A stretch of DNA of 64,000 nucleotides from Anaerococcus porci (GTDB lineage: Bacteria; Bacillota; Clostridia; Tissierellales; Peptoniphilaceae): the NCBI RefSeq assembly GCF_009696575.1, contig NZ_VULQ01000005.1, forward strand, positions 1 through 64,000, in the 5' to 3' direction. A program made the translations under genes and the position numbers. The notes beneath the pieces were generated by a model. The model ran no database searches. It was not told the DNA's origin and saw nothing but the letters and a program-made list of their open reading frames with translations. This document shows, one piece after another, positions 18,921 through 27,505 of this stretch (position 1 is its first letter; every line of letters begins with the position of its first letter).

Positions 18921-18972
18921 TGTAATCGGTTACATCAATTAATAAAATACAATAATATTTAGGATTTGTCAA
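18921..18972 (-). promoter_or_regulatory. Promoter with cre/LacI-type operator for the GPH symporter
   Basis: On the minus strand TTGACA (18967-18972) is followed after 17 bases by TATTTT (18944-18949). About ten bases downstream, over the likely start of transcription, lies the palindrome TGTAATCGGTTACA (18921-18934). It fits the CcpA consensus TGWNANCGNTNWCA and also LacI-family operators. Repression of sugar transport is inferred. Confidence 0.75.
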
Positions 18973-19093
18973 GCATTAACTCGATAAACTTTTTTCTATC
19001 CATATATCAAACAAATATGAAGAAATTGAATGAAAAATTGCAAATATTGCGGATGCTTTACTTGCTTTGCCTGATGTGAAAGTAATATAATAA
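18973..19093. other. Intergenic stretch upstream of the symporter promoter
   Basis: AT-rich sequence between the symporter promoter and the decayed IS630 copy. No gene or clear structure was seen. Confidence 0.4.
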
Positions 19094-19345
19094 TACTAAT
19101 TAATTTTTCTAAACTATCAATCCCTAGGGTTAACGCTTTTAATAATCTTTTAGTTAATATTTATTATTTTACACAACCTATCAGCATCTAGTAAGAAATT
19201 AAAGAATTCGTTTTTTAATCTATAGACCTAAATTGTTTCCAGATTTGTTCTATTGGGTTTATTCTTGTGTATATGCTGTTTACCATGTATTATTTCTTTT
19301 GATTTATATCATATAATCCTATCACAAATTAGTAAAATTATATAT
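19094..19345 (-). pseudogene. Decayed IS630 transposase 3' fragment
   Basis: On the minus strand the region reads NPIEQIWKQ-FRS, closely matching MNPIEQIWKQIRS of the IS630 transposase at 14.48 kb. Nucleotide similarity extends to the end of the gene and to a TACTAAT inverted-repeat end at 19094-19100. The upstream part (EIIHIPPYTPE in the intact copy) is present but frameshifted. Only the last quarter of the element is left. The other boundary is approximate. Confidence 0.75.
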
Positions 19346-19429
19346 CTCTATTTTTTCATAATTATGTGATACTATATTTTTATATATGGCTTTAACAAGA
19401 CTTTATATAAGCTATTAAGAAAAAGATAA

Positions 19430-19465
19430 AAAAGATTCCAAACTCATTTGAGCTTGGAATCTTTT
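19430..19465 (-). terminator. Bidirectional terminator after the purine permease
   Basis: AGATTCCAAACTCA (19433-19446) pairs with TGAGCTTGGAATCT (19449-19462), with T-runs on both strands. On the minus strand it lies four bases after the NCS2 permease stop. Confidence 0.8.
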
Positions 19466-19468
19466 AAA

Positions 19469-20791
19469 TTATGCAAATAGTGGAATCATGTACCTTATTA
19501 AAAATAATATAGCTAGGATATAAACTAAAGGTGAAACTTCCTTTCCCTTTCCACATAGAAGTTTTACTATAGCATAAGAAATCATACCAAAGGCAATCCC
19601 TTCTGCTATAGAATAGGCAAATGGCATCATTATAATTGTCATAAAGGCTGGGAAGCTTTCTGTAAAGTCTCCAAAATTTATATCAACTATTGAGTCAATC
19701 ATGAAAAGTCCTACCATAATTAAGGCAGCAGATGTAGCTTGTGCTGGGATTATTGCTATTAGTGGATAGAAAAATATTGCTAGTAGAAAGCAAAATCCTG
19801 TTGAAAGAGCAGTAAGTCCCGTTCTTCCACCTTCTGCAACCCCAGTTGCACTTTCTACGAATGTTGTAACAGTTGAAGTACCTAATAGGGCACCAATAGT
19901 TGTACCAACTGCATCAGCAAAAAGGGCTTTTCCTGCATTAGGAAGTTTTCCATCTTCATCGAGCATATTAGCCTTTGTTGCTACACCTGTAAGGGTTCCT
20001 ACTGTATCAAATAAGTCAACAAATAAAAAGGCAAATACAACAGAGAACATCTCAAATGAAAATATAGATGAGAAGTCAAGTTTGAATGCTATAGGACTAA
20101 GTGTTGGAGGAAGCTGTACAATTCCATTTTCAGGTAGATGGCTTACCCCAGTAAAAAGTGCCAAAATTGTTGATACTACTATACCAATAAGGAGGGCCCC
20201 TTTTACCTTTCTAGCAGTTAAAACTGCCATTATTAATAAGGATATGAAAAATATAAAGCTTTCTTTGCTTACAAGGTTTCCAAGTCCTAAAGAAACATCA
20301 GTTTTTACAATAACTGTTGAATTTAAAAGGCCTATTAGGGCTATAAAGAGTCCTATACCTACTGAAACTGCTGTTTTTAAACTTCTTGGAATTGCGTTAA
20401 ATATGGCTTCTCTAACATTAAAAAGGGATAAAAGTATAAATATAATTCCTTCAATAAACACTGCTGTTAGGGCAAATTCCCAACTTTTTCCCATAGTAAG
20501 TACTACAGTATAGGCAAAAAATGCGTTAAGTCCCATACCTGGAGCAAGTCCAAATGGAAGATTGGCATATAGGCCCATTACAAGTATTGCCACTATAGAT
20601 GAGATAATTGTCGCAGTAAATACTGCACCCTTATCCATACCAGCATCTCCTAAGATTTGTGGATTGACTGCCAAAATATAAGACATAGTCATAAAGGTAG
20701 TAATCCCTGCCATAATTTCAGTTTTTACATCACTGCCATTTTTTTTGAGCTTAAAAAATCTTTCGGCAAGTGAATTTTGATTCTTTACCAT
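19469..20791 (-). CDS. NCS2-family purine permease (AzgA/PbuG type)
   Basis: A 440-residue membrane protein with 12-14 hydrophobic segments. The N-terminal pattern TEIMAGITTFMTMSYILAVNPQIL and the stretches LPFGLAPGMGLNAFFAY and LFVDLFDTVGTLTGVA are typical of the hypoxanthine/guanine/adenine subgroup of NCS2 transporters. The start at 20791 is used because AAGGAGG lies seven bases upstream. An in-frame upstream ATG would put that site inside the coding region. No purine riboswitch is visible. The exact base specificity cannot be told. Confidence 0.88.
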   Translation of the reverse strand: MVKNQNSLAERFFKLKKNGSDVKTEIMAGITTFMTMSYILAVNPQILGDAGMDKGAVFTATIISSIVAILVMGLYANLPFGLAPGMGLNAFFAYTVVLTMGKSWEFALTAVFIEGIIFILLSLFNVREAIFNAIPRSLKTAVSVGIGLFIALIGLLNSTVIVKTDVSLGLGNLVSKESFIFFISLLIMAVLTARKVKGALLIGIVVSTILALFTGVSHLPENGIVQLPPTLSPIAFKLDFSSIFSFEMFSVVFAFLFVDLFDTVGTLTGVATKANMLDEDGKLPNAGKALFADAVGTTIGALLGTSTVTTFVESATGVAEGGRTGLTALSTGFCFLLAIFFYPLIAIIPAQATSAALIMVGLFMIDSIVDINFGDFTESFPAFMTIIMMPFAYSIAEGIAFGMISYAIVKLLCGKGKEVSPLVYILAILFLIRYMIPLFA

Positions 20792-20898
20792 TAATACCTC
20801 CTTAAGTATTTTACGGCACATATTATACCATAATTGCTTTAATTAATCACTTTATTTTTTTATAACCTTCTATTATAATGTATGTTAAGGAGGGCGTT

Positions 20899-22149
20899 TT
20901 GACGACAAAAAACATTATAGAACTTATAGCTATGATTACAGGTATTTTATTATCTGCATTTTTTTCATCATCAGAAACAGCTATTACATCGATTAACAAG
21001 TTTAAACTAAGGCAGCTTGAAGAAAAAGAAGTTAAGAATGCTAGTCTTTTGAAAAAATTAGTGGAAGATAGCCAAAACACAATAACAACTATCCTAGTTG
21101 GGAATAATATAGTAAATATACTTACTACTACTATAGCAACTTTATTTTTTACAGATATATTTGGGGCAGCAGGAGCTGCAATATCAACAGTTATTGTTAC
21201 TATAACAGTACTTATTTTTGGTGAAATTACTCCAAAGATGGCAGCTCAAATAAATAGTGAAAAAATTGCCCTTAGATTTGCAAGAACTATTTATTTTATA
21301 TCACTAATATTAAAACCACTTGTATTTTTGTTGGGAATTTTCACAAAGTACTTAACCAAGCTTATGTCAGATGAGGGTGTTGATAAAAACCAGGTTACAG
21401 AAGAAGACTTAAAGACCATAGTAGATGTTGGTGAAGAGCAAGGTGTCCTAAATAACGAAGAAAGTGAAATTATAAATAATGTATTTGACTTTGGTCAGTC
21501 TTTTGCATCAGATATAATGACTCCGAGGACTAACATGGAAACTATCTCAATTGATGCAAGCAAGAAGGAGTTAGATGAGTTTTTAATAGAATGTAAACAT
21601 TCAAGAATTCCAGTTTATGGAGAAAGCATTGATAATATTGTAGGTGTCCTTCATATGAAAGACATAGTAACCTTTATAGCAGAAGGAAGAGATCCAAAAT
21701 TAAAGGATATGTTAAGACAAACCTACTATGCCTATGAGAATATGAATATTATTGATTTGTTTAAGTCTATGAAGAAGATGAATGTTTCCCTTGCAATTGT
21801 AGTTGATGAATATGGTGGAACAGAAGGTCTTGTTTCCATAGAGGATATAGTAGAAGAGCTGGTTGGTGATATTTATGATGAATATGACCTAAATAATGAG
21901 AAAATCTATAAAGTTTCCGACAATGAATTTATAATTGAAGCTAGTATGCATATAAATGACTTCAATGATTATTTCAACAAAAATTTACAAGAAGTAAAGA
22001 ACGATTCTATTGGTGGTCTTGTTATAGATTATTTAAATAGGTTACCTAAAGCTGGTGATTTGGTAAAAGTTTCAGGTATTACCCTTATATGTGAAAAGGT
22101 TGAAAGATATAAAATTGACTTAGTTAGGGTAAGATTTAATGAAAATTAA
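20899..22149 (+). CDS. CNNM/CorC (hemolysin C-like) family membrane protein
   Basis: A 416-residue protein with an N-terminal DUF21/CNNM transmembrane domain (about residues 1-140, SAFFSSSETAITSINKFK), a CBS pair (DIMTPRTNMETI ... VVDEYGGTEGLVSIEDIVEE) and a C-terminal CorC_HlyC domain. Members are linked to Mg2+ or Co2+ transport rather than hemolysis. A TTG at 20899 is taken as the start because AAGGAGG is five bases before it. An ATG at 20878 would put that site inside the gene and lies at the -10 box (TATAAT, 20874-20879). Confidence 0.88.
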   Translation: MTTKNIIELIAMITGILLSAFFSSSETAITSINKFKLRQLEEKEVKNASLLKKLVEDSQNTITTILVGNNIVNILTTTIATLFFTDIFGAAGAAISTVIVTITVLIFGEITPKMAAQINSEKIALRFARTIYFISLILKPLVFLLGIFTKYLTKLMSDEGVDKNQVTEEDLKTIVDVGEEQGVLNNEESEIINNVFDFGQSFASDIMTPRTNMETISIDASKKELDEFLIECKHSRIPVYGESIDNIVGVLHMKDIVTFIAEGRDPKLKDMLRQTYYAYENMNIIDLFKSMKKMNVSLAIVVDEYGGTEGLVSIEDIVEELVGDIYDEYDLNNEKIYKVSDNEFIIEASMHINDFNDYFNKNLQEVKNDSIGGLVIDYLNRLPKAGDLVKVSGITLICEKVERYKIDLVRVRFNEN

Positions 22150-22158
22150 GAGGTGATT

Positions 22159-23814
22159 ATGAAAGATACAGTATATATTACAGGGCATAAAAATCCAGAT
22201 ACAGACTCTATATGCTCGGCTCTTGCCTATGCTAATTTAAAGAATAGGCTAGGAGAAACAGATGCTATACCAATAAGGCTTGGACATATAAATCAAGAAA
22301 CTCAATTTGTCCTAGATTATTTTGGAATGAAGGCACCTATATTCAAGGATTCAATGAAACTTCAAATAAAGGATATAAATTACGATAATTCTTATAATGT
22401 GGATGAATCTTTGCCAATTAGACATGCTTGGTCAATAATTCAAGAAAATAAGCTTAACTCGCTTTTTGTAGTAGATGAAAGAGAAAAACTTATAGGAGTA
22501 GCAAGTCTTTCAAATCTCACCCATTCATATATGGAAGTTTGGGATGATAAGATAATAGGAAGAACTCATACTTCTTTAGAAAATATTGCTGATGTGTTAT
22601 CAGCTAAGGTTATAGTAAATCCTGAAAATCCAAGAGAGTTTACAGGAAAGATGATGGTATTTGCCATGAATGAGAAAGATTCTCCACAAAATGATTTGAT
22701 TGGGGATGGAGATCTTGTAATCACAGGAAATAGGAGAGAAGCTCAAGAGTATTTATTAGAAAGAAATGTATCTCTTATAATCTTAACTAATGGCTCAGAT
22801 ATTAGTGAAGATTTAAAGGAAATGGCTAAGAACAATCACATAACAATAATTTCTACAGAGTATGATACATTCATGACGGCAAGGCTTCTTCCAATGTCCA
22901 TTCCTATAGCAAATGTTATGAGTACAGAAAATATTGTATATTTTACACCAGATGATACTGTAGATACTGTTAGAGAGCTTATGGGTAAAACAAGATTTAG
23001 ATCCTACCCTATCCTTGATACTAGGGGGAGAGTTTTAGGTGCAATTTCTAGATACCATCTTATAACAGATGATAAGAAAAAACTCATCCTAGTCGACCAC
23101 AATGAACGTAATCAGTCAATAGATGACATAGACTATGCTGAAATAGTAGAGATAATAGACCATCATAGGGTGGCAAATGTTGTTACAAATTCACCCCTAT
23201 TCTTTAGGGCAGAACCTGTAGGTTCAACCGCAACAATAGTTGCAAAGATGTTTTTTGAATCAGGAATTAGGCCATCAAAGGAGATTGCAGGCATTCTTTC
23301 TGCAGCTATTATCTCAGATACCCTTTTGTTTAGGTCGCCTACAACCACAGAGACAGACAAGAGAATTCTAAAAAGACTTACAAAAATAGCAGACCTTGAT
23401 GAAGAAGATTTTGCTATGAAGATGTTTAAGGCAGGTACAAGTCTCAAAAACAAGTCTCCAGAAGATTTGATAGAAGGTGATGTAAAGACCTTTACCATAG
23501 GTGAAGATAAGATTAGGGTAGGTCAGGTTATGACTATGAATCCAGAAGAGCTTGAGCCTATAAAGGAAGAATTAGAAGAGCTGATGAAAGAGAAAATTAG
23601 ATCAAAAGGAGAAAACACCTTTGTCTTGGTTCTTACAGATATATTTAATAAAAAATCTGAACTTTTAGTTGTAGGTAATTATTTATCTGATATAGAAAAT
23701 GTGTTTGGAAATAAGGTTAAAAATGGTACAATATCAGCCCCTGGAGTTCTTTCAAGAAAGAAACAAGTTATACCCAAAATTACTGAAGCAATTGTAAATA
23801 GCCATAATAATTAA
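22159..23814 (+). CDS. Family II manganese-dependent inorganic pyrophosphatase with CBS-DRTGG insert
   Basis: Hydrolyses pyrophosphate to phosphate. The 551-residue protein has the DHH phosphoesterase core split by a regulatory insert: VYITGHKNPDTDSICSALAY at the N terminus, CBS1 (about 60-120), a DRTGG domain, CBS2 (ANVMSTENIVYFTPDDTV), and then VDHNERNQ with the IIDHHRVANV (DHH) motif. The C-terminal DHHA2 domain includes SRKKQVIP. CBS-containing PPases are known to be regulated by adenine nucleotides. The ATG at 22159 follows AGAGGTG; a GTG six bases upstream is part of that site. It follows the CorC gene closely. Confidence 0.9.
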   Translation: MKDTVYITGHKNPDTDSICSALAYANLKNRLGETDAIPIRLGHINQETQFVLDYFGMKAPIFKDSMKLQIKDINYDNSYNVDESLPIRHAWSIIQENKLNSLFVVDEREKLIGVASLSNLTHSYMEVWDDKIIGRTHTSLENIADVLSAKVIVNPENPREFTGKMMVFAMNEKDSPQNDLIGDGDLVITGNRREAQEYLLERNVSLIILTNGSDISEDLKEMAKNNHITIISTEYDTFMTARLLPMSIPIANVMSTENIVYFTPDDTVDTVRELMGKTRFRSYPILDTRGRVLGAISRYHLITDDKKKLILVDHNERNQSIDDIDYAEIVEIIDHHRVANVVTNSPLFFRAEPVGSTATIVAKMFFESGIRPSKEIAGILSAAIISDTLLFRSPTTTETDKRILKRLTKIADLDEEDFAMKMFKAGTSLKNKSPEDLIEGDVKTFTIGEDKIRVGQVMTMNPEELEPIKEELEELMKEKIRSKGENTFVLVLTDIFNKKSELLVVGNYLSDIENVFGNKVKNGTISAPGVLSRKKQVIPKITEAIVNSHNN

Positions 23815-23815
23815 T

Positions 23816-23844
23816 TTTACTTTTTAGGAAAATCATGCTATAAT
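23816..23844 (+). promoter_or_regulatory. Promoter of the aromatic amino acid operon
   Basis: TTTACT (23816-23821) and TATAAT (23839-23844) are 17 bases apart, directly after the pyrophosphatase gene and 33 bases before the leader peptide start codon. Confidence 0.7.
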
Positions 23845-23877
23845 AATTTCAATTAAAACTTAGAGGAGATTAAAGTA

Positions 23878-23979
23878 ATGAAAACCATAAATTTTGCACA
23901 ATATAGCTTTTACTTTTTTTACTTTACTTTTAATAAGAGTAAGGCTATTTATCATGTGCAAAATCCAAAAACACTTTAA
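23878..23979 (+). CDS. Phe/Tyr-rich leader peptide of the aroF-aroC-pheA operon
   Basis: A 33-codon frame with a good ribosome site (AGAGGAG). It encodes six Phe and four Tyr; residues 9-18 read YSFYFFYFTF. It sits between a promoter and a strong terminator, upstream of genes for aromatic amino acid synthesis. This is the layout of ribosome-mediated attenuation, as in enterobacterial pheA and trp leaders. A hairpin of ATTTTGCAC (23891-23899) with GTGCAAAAT (23956-23964), extended by ATAGCTTTTAC with GTAAGGCTAT, encloses the aromatic codons. A ribosome stalled there would open it. The role is inferred from layout. Confidence 0.8.
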   Translation: MKTINFAQYSFYFFYFTFNKSKAIYHVQNPKTL

Positions 23980-23990
23980 GTTTTGAATTT

Positions 23991-24019
23991 AGCTTCTTGG
24001 TAGATTGCCAAGAAGCTTT
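23991..24019 (+). terminator. Attenuator terminator upstream of aroF
   Basis: AGCTTCTTGG (23991-24000) and CCAAGAAGCT (24008-24017) form a perfect 10-bp stem followed by a T-run, between the leader peptide and aroF. Released sequence around 23935-23949 (AAGAGTAAGGCTA) can pair in a bulged way with AGCTTCTT, giving a possible antiterminator. Confidence 0.8.
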
Positions 24020-24045
24020 TTTTATTTAATTTGGAGGAAAAGAAT

Positions 24046-25056
24046 ATGATTATTAAACTAAAAAATGGAGTAAAAAAAGAAAAAATAGAAGAACTAATTA
24101 AAGAAATTGAAGATATGGGGCTTAAGGTATCCACTGCAGTTGGAGAAAATACTACTATCCTTGGTCTTTTAGGAGATACATCAAAAGTATCAAAAGATGA
24201 TATGAAATCAAAAGAGGTTGTAGATGATGTTATAAGAATTCAAGAACCATACAAAAAAGCAAATAGAAAATTTCACCCAGAAGATACAATAATAAGACTA
24301 AATAATGGAACTCAAATTGGTGGAGGTACTTTTGTATATATGGCAGGTCCATGCTCTGTTGAAAGCGAAGAGCAAATTGTATCAATTGCAAAAAAAATAA
24401 AAGAATCAGGAGCTACGATACTTAGGGGTGGAGCGTTCAAACCAAGGACTAGCCCATACTCATTCCAAGGCTATGGTCCAAAAGCTATAGACTACCTAGT
24501 ATCTGCTAAAAAGGAAACAGGACTTGCCTTAGTATCTGAGATAATGGAAATAAATCAATTAAAATACTTTGATGACATAGATATCCTTCAAGTAGGAGCA
24601 AGAAATATGCAAAATTTTGACTTACTTAAGGAACTTGGGAAAACTGACAAACCTATATTACTTAAGAGAGGACTTTCAGCAACTTATGAAGAGCTTTTAA
24701 TGGCTGCTGAATATATTATGTCAAATGGAAATACCAAGGTTATTTTATGTGAAAGAGGAATAAGAACATTTGAAACAGCAACAAGAAATACCCTTGATGT
24801 AACAGCTGTACCTTTCTTACACGAAAAAACCCACCTTCCAGTAATTATTGATCCATCCCATGCGGCAGGAATAGCAAGATATGTAAGAGACTTATCCTTA
24901 TCTGCAGTTGCAGTTGGAGCAGATGGACTAATGATAGAAGTACATGAAAATCCAGCTAAGGCCTTCTCGGATGGAGCTCAATGTATCATTCCAGATGAGT
25001 TTGATATGCTATTAAAGGCAACAAAACAAATTCATGAATTAAGAAAAAGCTTATAG
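24046..25056 (+). CDS. aroF: 3-deoxy-7-phosphoheptulonate synthase (DAHP synthase, type I-beta)
   Basis: First step of the shikimate pathway: phosphoenolpyruvate plus erythrose 4-phosphate gives DAHP. The N-terminal 70 residues form a ferredoxin-like regulatory domain (IIKLKNGVKKEKIEELIKEI). The catalytic barrel follows, with MAGPCSVES, LRGGAFKPRTSPYSFQG, LKRGLSATYEELL, ILCERGIRTFE and IIDPSHAAG. This is the Thermotoga-like I-beta type that is allosterically inhibited by Tyr/Phe. The ATG at 24046 follows GGAGG; an upstream TTG is part of that site. First gene after the attenuator. Confidence 0.96.
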   Translation: MIIKLKNGVKKEKIEELIKEIEDMGLKVSTAVGENTTILGLLGDTSKVSKDDMKSKEVVDDVIRIQEPYKKANRKFHPEDTIIRLNNGTQIGGGTFVYMAGPCSVESEEQIVSIAKKIKESGATILRGGAFKPRTSPYSFQGYGPKAIDYLVSAKKETGLALVSEIMEINQLKYFDDIDILQVGARNMQNFDLLKELGKTDKPILLKRGLSATYEELLMAAEYIMSNGNTKVILCERGIRTFETATRNTLDVTAVPFLHEKTHLPVIIDPSHAAGIARYVRDLSLSAVAVGADGLMIEVHENPAKAFSDGAQCIIPDEFDMLLKATKQIHELRKSL

Positions 25057-25065
25057 GAGAAATAA

Positions 25066-26145
25066 ATGACCCAAAGCTTTGGAAAAAATTTAAAGACAAC
25101 TATATTTGGCTCAAGTCACCAATCTTTTATTGGGGTAGTAATGGATGATATAAAACCGGGCTTTGAGATAGACTATGAAAAACTTTGCACTTTTATGCAA
25201 AGAAGAGCTCCGGGAAAGTCTAAATATACTACAAAGAGAAAAGAAGTAGATAAACCTGAGTTTTTATCTGGTGTAATAGACAATAAAATTGTATCCAAGA
25301 CCATAGTAGGGATTATAAGAAATGGAGATTATCTTTCAAAAGACTATAAAAACTTAATAGATGTACCAAGGCCTTCTCATGCTGACTACACTTCCCTTAT
25401 AAAATATGGAAAAGATTTGGATATGAATGGATCAGGACCTTTTTCAGGTCGTATAACAGCTCCGCTTTGCCTTGCAGGAGGTATTGCTAAGCAAATAATT
25501 GAAAAAAAAGGTATAAAAATTCATGCTAGACTTAAAAATATAGGAGGAATAGAAGATAGGAAAATATCTCTGCTAAATCCTCCTATGGATGAGCTTGATA
25601 AAATAAAGAACAAAGAAATTGCAGTTCTTGATGAAAAAAAGGAAAAAGAGATAAGAGTCTTACTTGAAGATGTAAGGGGAAATCTTGACTCGGTTGGGGG
25701 AATCTGTCAAGTTTTTGCAACAGGAGTTCCAAAAGGTCTTGGAGATCCAAACTACGATTCTTTTGAATCAAGGATTGCCTACCTTTCTTATGGAGTTCCA
25801 GCAGTTAGGGCAGTTTCTTTTGGAGATGGCTTAGACTCTTTTAAAATGAGAGGGTCAGAACATAATGATCAATTTGAAATAATAGACGGAAAAGTAAGGA
25901 CTAAAACAAACCATGCAGGTGGTGTTGTAGGTGGAATTACAAATGGTGAGGCTGTGGTATTTGATCTTATTTTCAAGCCTACAGCATCAATATCCCTTCC
26001 TCAAAAGTCATTTTCCTTAAAAGAAAAAAAAGAAAAAGAGCTTGTAATAAAGGGACGTCATGATCCATGCCTTGCCCTAAGAACGCCACCTATAGCAGAA
26101 TCTATAATGGCCCTTACAATATTGGACTTCTTAAATGACTTATAA
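25066..26145 (+). CDS. aroC: Chorismate synthase
   Basis: Converts 5-enolpyruvylshikimate 3-phosphate to chorismate with reduced FMN. The 359 residues keep the conserved His in FGSSHQSF (His18) and in RPSHADYTS, plus GPFSGRITAPLCLAGGIA, the NLDSVGG region and the C-terminal GRHDPCLALRTPPIAE. The first signature deviates from the usual GESHG (here GSSHQ). The length fits. It lies 9 bases after aroF and overlaps pheA by 11 bases. Confidence 0.95.
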   Translation: MTQSFGKNLKTTIFGSSHQSFIGVVMDDIKPGFEIDYEKLCTFMQRRAPGKSKYTTKRKEVDKPEFLSGVIDNKIVSKTIVGIIRNGDYLSKDYKNLIDVPRPSHADYTSLIKYGKDLDMNGSGPFSGRITAPLCLAGGIAKQIIEKKGIKIHARLKNIGGIEDRKISLLNPPMDELDKIKNKEIAVLDEKKEKEIRVLLEDVRGNLDSVGGICQVFATGVPKGLGDPNYDSFESRIAYLSYGVPAVRAVSFGDGLDSFKMRGSEHNDQFEIIDGKVRTKTNHAGGVVGGITNGEAVVFDLIFKPTASISLPQKSFSLKEKKEKELVIKGRHDPCLALRTPPIAESIMALTILDFLNDL

Positions 26146-27121
26146 ATATATATATGACTTAAAAAATAACATAGACAGATTTTCTGAAGATAAGCTAAAA
26201 GAAATTGAAGATATTATAAAAGATAGGTATCAATATATACTTCTTTCAAAAGAAGATGGAGAATTTTCAAAAAAAATATATCAAAAACTTTCAAAAAATC
26301 CTTTTATTAAAAAAGGTAAAATTGCAGTAGGAGGATGTAAGGGCTCTTATGCAGATCAGGTTGCAAATATAATTTTTGAAGATAAGAAAATTTCTTATTT
26401 TAAGAGATTTTCAGAAATTCTAGATAGCATAGAAAAAGAAAAATCTCAGTATGGAATTTTACCATTAGAAAATTCATCTTATGGATCTGTTAAAGAAGTT
26501 TATAATCTTATGCTTAAGAGAAATTTTTATATTATTGGGTCATTTAAGCTAGACATAAATCATTTTTTACTTGGAAATATAGATGCAAATTTAGCTGATA
26601 TAAAAGAAGTATATTCTCATCCCCAAGCACTGGGTCAGTGTAGGGACTATATTTATGAAAGAAACTTTAAGGAAAATGAGTATTTTAATACAGCTCTTTC
26701 TGCAAAGTATGTTAAAGAATCTAATGATAAGAGTAAGGCAGCCATAGCTAGCAAATTTGCAGCAAAAGAGTATGGATTAAAAATACTTGATAAGAATATC
26801 CAAAATGAAGAAAACAACTACACTAGATTTATTATTGTAGCTAAGGATATAAAAATCTTTGAAAATTCAAACAAAATTTCCATAAGACTAAAGGCCCTAG
26901 ATAAACCGGGATCTCTTATAGAAATAGTAGAATTTTTTAAAATTTTAGGTATAAATATGACTAAACTTGAGTCAAGTCCTATACCAGGTTCAGACTTTAA
27001 ATTTATTTTTTATTTTGACTTTGATGGAAATATAAGAGAAAAGAAGGTAAGAGTACTTTTAGATATATTGAAAAAGGAAGCTGATGATTTTGAATTTATG
27101 GGAAATTATATAGAATTTTAA
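26135..27121 (+). CDS. pheA: Prephenate dehydratase with ACT domain and an unassigned N-terminal segment
   Basis: Makes phenylpyruvate for Phe synthesis. The catalytic domain (about 62-250) shows GCKGSYADQVAN, LPLENSSYGSV, SHPQALGQC and the essential NYTRFIIV. A C-terminal ACT domain (KPGSLIEIVEFF, then a LESSPIPG-type loop) should give Phe feedback control. The first 60 residues are helical and charged (LKNNIDRFSEDKLKEIEDII), placed where bifunctional P-proteins carry chorismate mutase, but they are short and lack clear AroQ active-site residues. The start overlaps aroC by 11 bases. Confidence 0.92.
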   Translation: MTYKYIYDLKNNIDRFSEDKLKEIEDIIKDRYQYILLSKEDGEFSKKIYQKLSKNPFIKKGKIAVGGCKGSYADQVANIIFEDKKISYFKRFSEILDSIEKEKSQYGILPLENSSYGSVKEVYNLMLKRNFYIIGSFKLDINHFLLGNIDANLADIKEVYSHPQALGQCRDYIYERNFKENEYFNTALSAKYVKESNDKSKAAIASKFAAKEYGLKILDKNIQNEENNYTRFIIVAKDIKIFENSNKISIRLKALDKPGSLIEIVEFFKILGINMTKLESSPIPGSDFKFIFYFDFDGNIREKKVRVLLDILKKEADDFEFMGNYIEF

Positions 27122-27136
27122 AGATAGTAAATTAAT

Positions 27137-27165
27137 TTGACAAATCCTAAAAATGGATATATAAT
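27137..27165 (+). promoter_or_regulatory. Promoter of the T-box/trpP unit
   Basis: Consensus TTGACA (27137-27142) and TATAAT (27160-27165) with 17-base spacing, starting 15 bases after pheA. trpP is therefore a separate transcription unit. Confidence 0.85.
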
Positions 27166-27210
27166 CATAATAACTTATAAGTTATTAGTTTTAGATTATT
27201 TTAAAACTTT

Positions 27211-27469
27211 GATCAGAAGTAAGTAAGTTTTACAATTCTTTTATAGAGAGCTTGTGTGTGGTGGAAACAAGTAAGGAACTAAGACTGAATGGATCTGAGA
27301 GTGCGAGGTGAATATAGTAGCCGAGTCGTTTCCCGCGTTATAGGGATATGATATGAAAGTTATTATGATTAGTATCAGAATAAAGATGTGCAGATTTTTT
27401 TGCATAAGTAGGATGGCACCGCGAATTTATACCATTTGCTCCTAATATAGGAGCAAGTGGTTTTTTATT
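27211..27469 (+). ncRNA. T-box riboswitch, tryptophan specific
   Basis: The leader has the stem I region with the GGTGGAA-type element, a specifier loop containing TGG (27290-27292, in CTGAATGGATC), the T-box AGGATGGCACCGCG (27410-27423) and a terminator (ACCATTTGCTCC paired with AGGAGCAAGTGGT, then TTTTTT, 27431-27466). TGGC in the T-box pairs with GCCA, fitting tRNA-Trp with discriminator G73. Uncharged tRNA-Trp would favour readthrough into trpP. Confidence 0.93.
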
Positions 27470-27505
27470 GGGAATTTTTAAATATTAGGAAAAAAGGAGT
27501 TTATA

